A DNA stretch of 64,000 nucleotides from Urophycis tenuis (Eukaryota; Chordata; Actinopteri; Gadiformes; Phycidae). The notes beneath the pieces were generated by a model, which worked only from the letters and a program-made list of their open reading frames with translations, had not been told where the DNA came from and made no database searches. A program made the position numbers and the translations under genes. The stretch lies in assembly GCA_036785325.1 (NCBI GenBank), contig JAXIVH010000087.1, positions 795,001 through 859,000 on the forward strand, in the 5' to 3' direction. Positions 61,301 through 64,000 of the stretch are shown piece by piece (within the stretch, counting starts at the first letter, position 1; every line of letters begins with the position of its first letter).

Positions 61301-61971
61301 CCTACCAGTGTGAACGGTGCCAGCAGGTATGTGAGCCCCGCGCGGGGAGGGTCGCTGTGTGGACGCCTCACGCTGCAGCCATGCCTCAGGTCTGGGGGAC
61401 GACAACACACTGACGCTGTCTACAATGACAGCATTCATTGCTTAAAAAATACCAACACTTTTTTTTTTGTTGCAATGAATGCTTTGAATTGATGTACCGG
61501 TCGCACATTTATTTATATTTTTTTGAATGCCTCATCGGAAGTGGAACATTCCTGTCTGAGGCCCAGCTGCCCGTGTTGGTCTGACCCAACGAGCTGTTGG
61601 CTTCAGTGAGGAGTCTACCGTGCTGCGTAACGCTGCAAAGCCCTGTACAAGCACTGCCCAGGGGGGGCGGGGACGTGGCTCCAGGGCGGGGGAGGGTGGG
61701 GGGGGCGTGGGTGTGGCTCCAGGGCGGGGGGGCCGTGAGCGTCTCCTCATGCTCTCTCTCTCTCCCCTCTCTCCCCTCCCCTCCCCCTCCACAACAGAAC
61801 TTTTCACGGACAGACCGGCTGCTCCGTCACCGCCGCCTGTGCCAGGGCCGTGGTGTGGCCAAGGTGGAGAGCCAGCCGTGCTGCGACCCGCGGCCCTACT
61901 CCCAGGACCCCCCGCCGGCCCCGCCCACCTGGAGCCCCCTGCACCCCCCGCCCGGTCGGCTGGCCGTGTGA
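40159..61971 (+). CDS. znf740: Zinc finger protein 740 with 22 extra single-finger cassette exons
   Basis: Nuclear C2H2 DNA-binding protein; the mammalian orthologue binds C/G-run DNA. Constant exons: 40159-40182 (MATVVHRQ, tentative), 41880-42062 (AGLLGCEAV...SMAGPPKKMM, compare human ASLLACEG...ASKKMM), 42688-42834 (basic linker), 43519-43639 (finger 1, CDHCYGAFRSGYHLKRH), 61208-61326 (ancestral finger 2, CDMCDMRFIQRYHLERH, plus the start of finger 3) and 61798-61971 (NFSRTDRLLRHRRLC and tail, stop TGA). Between them lie 22 cassette exons of exactly 84 nt, each one finger, all phase 1-1. The constant exons alone make a normal 3-finger protein of about 255 aa; all exons together make 871 aa with 25 fingers (2616 nt, divisible by three). 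If the first exon is wrong, translation could start at MALMQ inside the second exon. Cassettes resemble finger 2, so they derive from it. Which combinations are expressed cannot be seen from DNA. Confidence 0.92.
43519..43639 (+). CDS. znf740: znf740 constant exon with finger 1
   Basis: Begins in phase 0 after ctgtag and ends in phase 1 (ATC CAC ACA G|gtacgc). It encodes GPGGDENGPASKVQKNFI, then CDHCYGAFRSGYHLKRHILIH, the counterpart of human FVCEHCFGAFRSSYHLKRH. This is the fixed 5' partner for any cassette. Confidence 0.95.
43924..44007 (+). CDS. znf740: znf740 finger cassette 1
   Basis: 84 nt, phase 1-1. Linker EKP (canonical), core CAVCDMRFIQRYHLERH, end SLIHTG. Acceptor cggtttag, donor gtatgc. 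Together with cassette 22 it is the closest to the ancestral finger 2; it is the only cassette with the canonical TGEKP linker. Confidence 0.95.
44711..44794 (+). CDS. znf740: znf740 finger cassette 2
   Basis: 84 nt, phase 1-1. Linker VKP, core CSMCDMRFFQRYHLERH, end SQTHTG. Acceptor gtgtgtgtag, donor gtatga. Confidence 0.95.
45550..45633 (+). CDS. znf740: znf740 finger cassette 3
   Basis: 84 nt, phase 1-1. Linker VKP, core CSMCDMRFFQRYHLARH, end SLTHTG. Acceptor tgtatgtag, donor gtatgc. Same protein as cassettes 4 and 6. Confidence 0.95.
46031..46114 (+). CDS. znf740: znf740 finger cassette 4
   Basis: 84 nt, phase 1-1. Core CSMCDMRFFQRYHLARH, end SLTHTG. Acceptor tggtgtgtag, donor gtacgg. 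Confidence 0.95.
46535..46618 (+). CDS. znf740: znf740 finger cassette 5
   Basis: 84 nt, phase 1-1. Core CSMCDRRFFQRYHLARH, end TLKHTG, a private variant. Acceptor tgtgtgcag, the only cassette acceptor ending CAG rather than TAG; donor gtatgc. Confidence 0.95.
47013..47096 (+). CDS. znf740: znf740 finger cassette 6
   Basis: 84 nt, phase 1-1. Core CSMCDMRFFQRYHLARH, end SLTHTG. Acceptor atgcgtttag, donor gtatgc. Confidence 0.95.
47785..47868 (+). CDS. znf740: znf740 finger cassette 7
   Basis: 84 nt, phase 1-1. Core CTMCDMRFIQRYQLERH, end SLTHTG. The helix +3 residue is Q instead of H, the only such change in the array. Acceptor gctttgtttag, donor gtacgt. Confidence 0.95.
49514..49597 (+). 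CDS. znf740: znf740 finger cassette 8
   Basis: 84 nt, phase 1-1. Core CTMCDKRFFQRYHLARH, end SLTHMG. Acceptor gtgtgtatag, donor gtatgc. With its upstream intron it forms a near-identical pair with cassette 14. Confidence 0.95.
50007..50090 (+). CDS. znf740: znf740 finger cassette 9
   Basis: 84 nt, phase 1-1. Core CTMCDMRFFQRYHLARH, end SVIHSG. Acceptor ctggtcgtttag, donor gtaggg. Encodes the same finger as cassette 19, with the first 40 or so intron bases also alike. Confidence 0.95.
50436..50519 (+). CDS. znf740: znf740 finger cassette 10
   Basis: 84 nt, phase 1-1. Core CTMCDKRFFQRYHLARH, end SLTHMG. Acceptor ctactttgcgtttag, donor gtatgc. Paired with cassette 20, including the upstream intron. 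Confidence 0.95.
50993..51076 (+). CDS. znf740: znf740 finger cassette 11
   Basis: 84 nt, phase 1-1. Core CTMCDMRFVHRYHLTRH, end SLTHSG. Helix position -1 is H instead of Q. Acceptor tgctttacgtttag, donor gtatgc. Paired with cassette 21. Confidence 0.95.
51686..51769 (+). CDS. znf740: znf740 finger cassette 12
   Basis: 84 nt, phase 1-1. Core CTMCDKRFFQRYHLARH, end SITHMG. Acceptor gtgtgtatag, donor gtatgc. Confidence 0.95.
52038..52121 (+). CDS. znf740: znf740 finger cassette 13
   Basis: 84 nt, phase 1-1. Core CTMCDKRFFQRYHLARH, end SRTHMG. Acceptor ctggtcgtttag, donor gtatgc. The intron before it is only 268 bp. Confidence 0.95.
53233..53316 (+). CDS. znf740: znf740 finger cassette 14
   Basis: 84 nt, phase 1-1. 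Core CTMCDKRFFQRYHLARH, end SLTHMG. Acceptor gtgtgtatag, donor gtatgc. The preceding ~90 intron bases match those before cassette 8. Confidence 0.95.
54090..54173 (+). CDS. znf740: znf740 finger cassette 15
   Basis: 84 nt, phase 1-1. Core CTMCDKRFFQRHHLARH, end SLTHMG. Helix +2 is H instead of Y. Acceptor ctggtcgtttag, donor gtatgc. Confidence 0.95.
54966..55049 (+). CDS. znf740: znf740 finger cassette 16
   Basis: 84 nt, phase 1-1. Core CTMCDKRFFQRQHLARH, end SLTHMG. Helix +2 is Q. Acceptor ctggtcgtttag, donor gtatgt. Confidence 0.95.
55945..56028 (+). CDS. znf740: znf740 finger cassette 17
   Basis: 84 nt, phase 1-1. Same protein as cassette 16 (RQHL type). Acceptor ctggtcgtttag, donor gtatgt. 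Confidence 0.95.
56840..56923 (+). CDS. znf740: znf740 finger cassette 18
   Basis: 84 nt, phase 1-1. Same protein as cassettes 16 and 17 (RQHL type). Acceptor ctggtcgtttag, donor gtatgt. Confidence 0.95.
56990..57400. mobile_element. MITE with inverted termini in znf740 intron
   Basis: The left end (cgctttgcaataaggttaca) is approximately the inverse of the right end (taccctcattgtaaagtgtt). The interior is AT-rich with ttaa-type and aggttagggtt motifs. It is a common type of fish TIR element. It sits only in the intron after cassette 18, so it inserted after the cassette duplications. Confidence 0.6.
58102..58185 (+). CDS. znf740: znf740 finger cassette 19
   Basis: 84 nt, phase 1-1. Core CTMCDMRFFQRYHLARH, end SVIHSG, as in cassette 9. 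Acceptor ctggtcgtttag, donor gtaggg. Confidence 0.95.
58535..58618 (+). CDS. znf740: znf740 finger cassette 20
   Basis: 84 nt, phase 1-1. Core CTMCDKRFFQRYHLARH, end SVTHMG; one residue differs from cassette 10. Acceptor ctactttgcgtttag, donor gtatgc. Confidence 0.95.
58843..58926 (+). CDS. znf740: znf740 finger cassette 21
   Basis: 84 nt, phase 1-1. Core CTICDMRFAQRYHLTRH, end SLTHSG; diverged copy of cassette 11. Acceptor tgctttacgtttag, donor gtatgc. The intron before it is only 224 bp. Confidence 0.95.
60636..60719 (+). CDS. znf740: znf740 finger cassette 22
   Basis: 84 nt, phase 1-1. Linker VKP, core CSMCDMRFIQRNHLERH, end SLTHTG. Helix +2 is N. Acceptor gtgtgtgtag, donor gtatgc. Like cassette 1 it keeps the ancestral FIQR and LERH. 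Confidence 0.95.
61208..61326 (+). CDS. znf740: znf740 constant exon with ancestral finger 2 and start of finger 3
   Basis: Enters in phase 1, so it can follow any cassette or the finger-1 exon. It has the canonical EKPFACDMCDMRFIQRYHL, then RVHSGEKPYQCERCQQ, closely matching human finger 2 and the start of finger 3. Unlike the cassettes it has KRVHSG, not SLTHxG, and runs on into finger 3. Confidence 0.96.
61798..61971 (+). CDS. znf740: znf740 last coding exon
   Basis: Encodes NFSRTDRLLRHRRLCQG, completing the third (CCHC-like) finger as in human FSRTDRLLRHKRMC, then a proline-rich tail with a TGA at 61969-61971. Finger 3 is split between two exons, whereas the cassettes are one finger per exon. 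Confidence 0.95.
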   Translation, partial: NFSRTDRLLRHRRLCQGRGVAKVESQPCCDPRPYSQDPPPAPPTWSPLHPPPGRLAV

Positions 61972-62624
61972 CATTCCGCCCTGCGTCCGGCGCCGGGTCC
62001 GAGGCGGGGCGCTCCGCAGGGCGCTCCGCAGGGCGCTCCGCAGGGGCTCTACTCCTCGGCCCTGTGCTGGATGGCGTCCCGGTCCGGCACGGGCTGAACC
62101 CCGCGGACCGACTCTTTGGGGGGGAGGGGGAAACACCGATGAAGAGGGGGGGAGGGGGAAACACCGATGAAGAGGGACATTCTGTGTTTTATTTGATTTG
62201 ATTTTGTTTTGTTTTCGTCTTTTTACTGTTATTTCTTTCTACTTTTTTTTTTTAAGGCAGACTTTTCTGTGATTCAGCAGTGGTCCTGTTTTGTACTTAA
62301 TCTATTTGATTTTCTTTGGCTAAACGTTGTTTATTCCGATATATCTGCTTTCTGGCGGTACTCTGGGGAGGCGTGTATATAGTGGTGAGAAAACATGTGG
62401 ACAACCTGCTCTTTTGTTGCTCTAACGCCCATTTTGTACAGTAAATAACCAGAAGAAGAACAACAGACGCTGTTCTGTTGCAGGTCAGTTGGTTGAATTC
62501 GTCCGGACCGCGTTGTGCTTCTTCAGTACTGAGAAAAGGTGTTCAGAGTTGTGTTAAACGACGGCCGACCTGTTGGACTCCTGCTCATCGTTGTGTCGTG
62601 CTCTTCCATTCCATATGAACAGTC

Positions 62625-62830
62625 CGCTACTGAACAGTCCGCTGCTGAACAGTCCGCTGCTGAACAGTCCGCTGCTGAACAGTCCGCTGCTGAACAGTCC
62701 GCTGCTGAACAGTCCGCTACTGAACAGTCCGCTGCTGAACAGTCCGCTGCTGAACAGTCCGCTGCTGAACAGTCCGCTACTGAACAGTCCGCTACTGAAC
62801 AGTCCGCTACTGAACAGTTTGCTACTGAAC
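62625..62830. repeat. 15-bp minisatellite, about 14 copies
   Basis: The unit is ctgaacagtccgctg or ctgaacagtccgcta. Being a multiple of three it is open in more than one frame, but it lies in the likely 3' UTR of znf740. Confidence 0.95.
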
Positions 62831-62836
62831 AGTCCG

Positions 62837-63053
62837 CTCCGGCCGGCTGACCTCAGTAGGACCGGCTGACCTCGGTAGGGCCGGCTGACCTCGGTAGGAC
62901 CGGCTGACCTCAGTAGGGCCGGCTGACCTCGGTAGGGCCGGCTGACCTCGGTAGGACCGGCTGACCTCGGTAGGACCGGCTGACCTCGGTAGGACCGGCT
63001 GACCTCAGTAGGACCGGCTGACCTCGGTAGGACCGGCTGACCTCAGTAGGACC
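62837..63053. repeat. 19-bp minisatellite, about 11 copies
   Basis: The unit is accggctgacctcggtagg with G/A and A/G variants. It starts directly after the 15-bp array, an unusual junction of two unrelated minisatellites. Confidence 0.95.
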
Positions 63054-64000
63054 GGTTTCCCTCTTTGTTTTCCATTGACGAAACCCCAAACTGTTGTAAA
63101 AGAAGAAAAAAAGAAAAAAGCTGATTTGAATGTAATTGTTGTACAAAATGAATAGAAACAGCAAATTAGCAGCAAGTTCATGTCTGGTCCTTTCTGCTGC
63201 TGTGATACAGAAAAGACTGGGGGTGGGGTGGGGGTTATTTTGTTAAAGGAAAAAAAAAGCAACCTGAATCTACTGCTTAACAGGCATCAGCGCTGTGGAG
63301 CCCTGGTCCAGGGGCCGTGGCCCCCAGGAGAGGCCCCTCCCTGGGCGGCCCCCCTCCTCCCCGGGGGGCCGCGCTGTCCCGTGGTCTCCCCCCGCCCCCC
63401 TCCATCCCGCTCGGCCGCTTCAGAAACCCCTCCTTTTATTTTTTAACTTTTTATTTTGTGTACAGATTCTCAGTGTGACATTTGCGGGGGGAGGAGGGGG
63501 GGTTAATACAAAATCTTGTGGCCTTAGTGTGCTTCTTTTTATTTCCTGTATTCGTTTGCCTTTTTTTCTGAACTAATTGTTTATTATTGTGCTTCAGATA
63601 TATTTACTAAGACAAGGCCACCTTTTCACCAGGGGGTCGGTGAGACCCTCAGCCGAGGGACACGTTTCAGTTGGAAAGTCGTTGTTACTGATCAAAGAAC
63701 CATGACCCTAGATGATGATTCAGGAGCCAAGGGAGTCCGACAGTTTGTGGAGAGTCGTCAATAGTTCTGTTTTTTTTTTTCCCCCCCCCACCCCCCCACC
63801 CACCCACCCACCCCGTGGCGGGGCTGATGCCCCCGGAGGCTGAGGCCTGAGGCAGAGTCCACCTGCCACACACTAACGAGTTGCATATGTATCCAGATAT
63901 TATGTGGTTGGTGTGTACAATGGATGTCTGTTATGTTCTTTGGGCTTAGCCTTACATAAGTGCAGATACACAGTAATCATTGTAGTGCTAAGTGATATTG

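Larger units (their letters stand above)
61972..64000 (+). other. znf740 3' UTR / downstream flank
   Basis: A GC-rich start is followed by T-rich sequence, two minisatellites (62625-62830 and 62837-63053), G/C-rich runs near 63300-63420 and a T/C homopolymer near 63770-63790. No further gene is seen before the window edge. A polyadenylation signal was not identified. Confidence 0.4.

Noticed and set aside
61532..62201. Arg/Pro-rich ORFs on both strands near 61.6-62.2 kb
   Set aside because: Caused by GC-rich sequence around the last znf740 exon; only the frame with NFSRTDRLLRH is supported.

Overview
The window is nuclear DNA from a vertebrate, very probably a ray-finned (teleost) fish. The evidence is split genes with GT-AG introns, five recognisable vertebrate proteins, fish-type SINE/LINE tails, MITEs with terminal inverted repeats, and very many micro- and minisatellites. 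The extreme tandem-repeat density recalls cod-like fish, but that is only a guess. All five genes have human orthologues on 12q13 (PIP4K2C, IGFBP6, SPRYD3, LIMA1, ZNF740).

Layout. (1) pip4k2c, minus strand, 797-5619: ten coding exons, 422 aa, complete. (2) A TA-flanked MITE at 5998-6588. (3) igfbp6, minus strand, 7536-8576: four exons, 186 aa, with an unusual cysteine pattern. (4) spryd3, plus strand, 10920-19634: ten coding exons, 412 aa. Intron 6 holds a 2.7-kb minisatellite of a 29-bp unit, and the 3' end carries a 25-bp minisatellite. (5) lima1 (EPLIN), minus strand, 23636-35089: nine coding exons, 738 aa, with one LIM domain. One intron holds a ~47-bp minisatellite whose units each carry a copy of the neighbouring splice donor. 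(6) znf740, plus strand, about 40159-61971.

The exceptional part is znf740. Mammalian ZNF740 has three C2H2-type fingers, as far as I recall its sequence. Here 22 extra exons lie between the first-finger exon (43519-43639) and the exon of the ancestral second finger (61208-61326). Each is exactly 84 nt, starts and ends in phase 1, and encodes one complete finger with a TGVKP-like linker. None has a stop codon and all four zinc ligands are intact in every copy. Any subset can be spliced together in frame. The products therefore range from a 3-finger protein to a 25-finger protein of about 871 aa. The cassettes share an acceptor motif (TGCTYTG...TAG) and a non-consensus donor (GTATGC). Intron homology shows that they arose by repeated segmental duplication, including duplication of a three-exon block. 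This is a Dscam-like tandem exon array applied to a DNA-binding zinc-finger protein.

spryd3 and lima1 are convergent; lima1 and znf740 are divergent. No RNA genes, CRISPR arrays or prokaryotic features were found. Exon boundaries were set by reading splice sites and protein similarity by eye. The coding exon lengths of each gene sum to a multiple of three, which supports the models.
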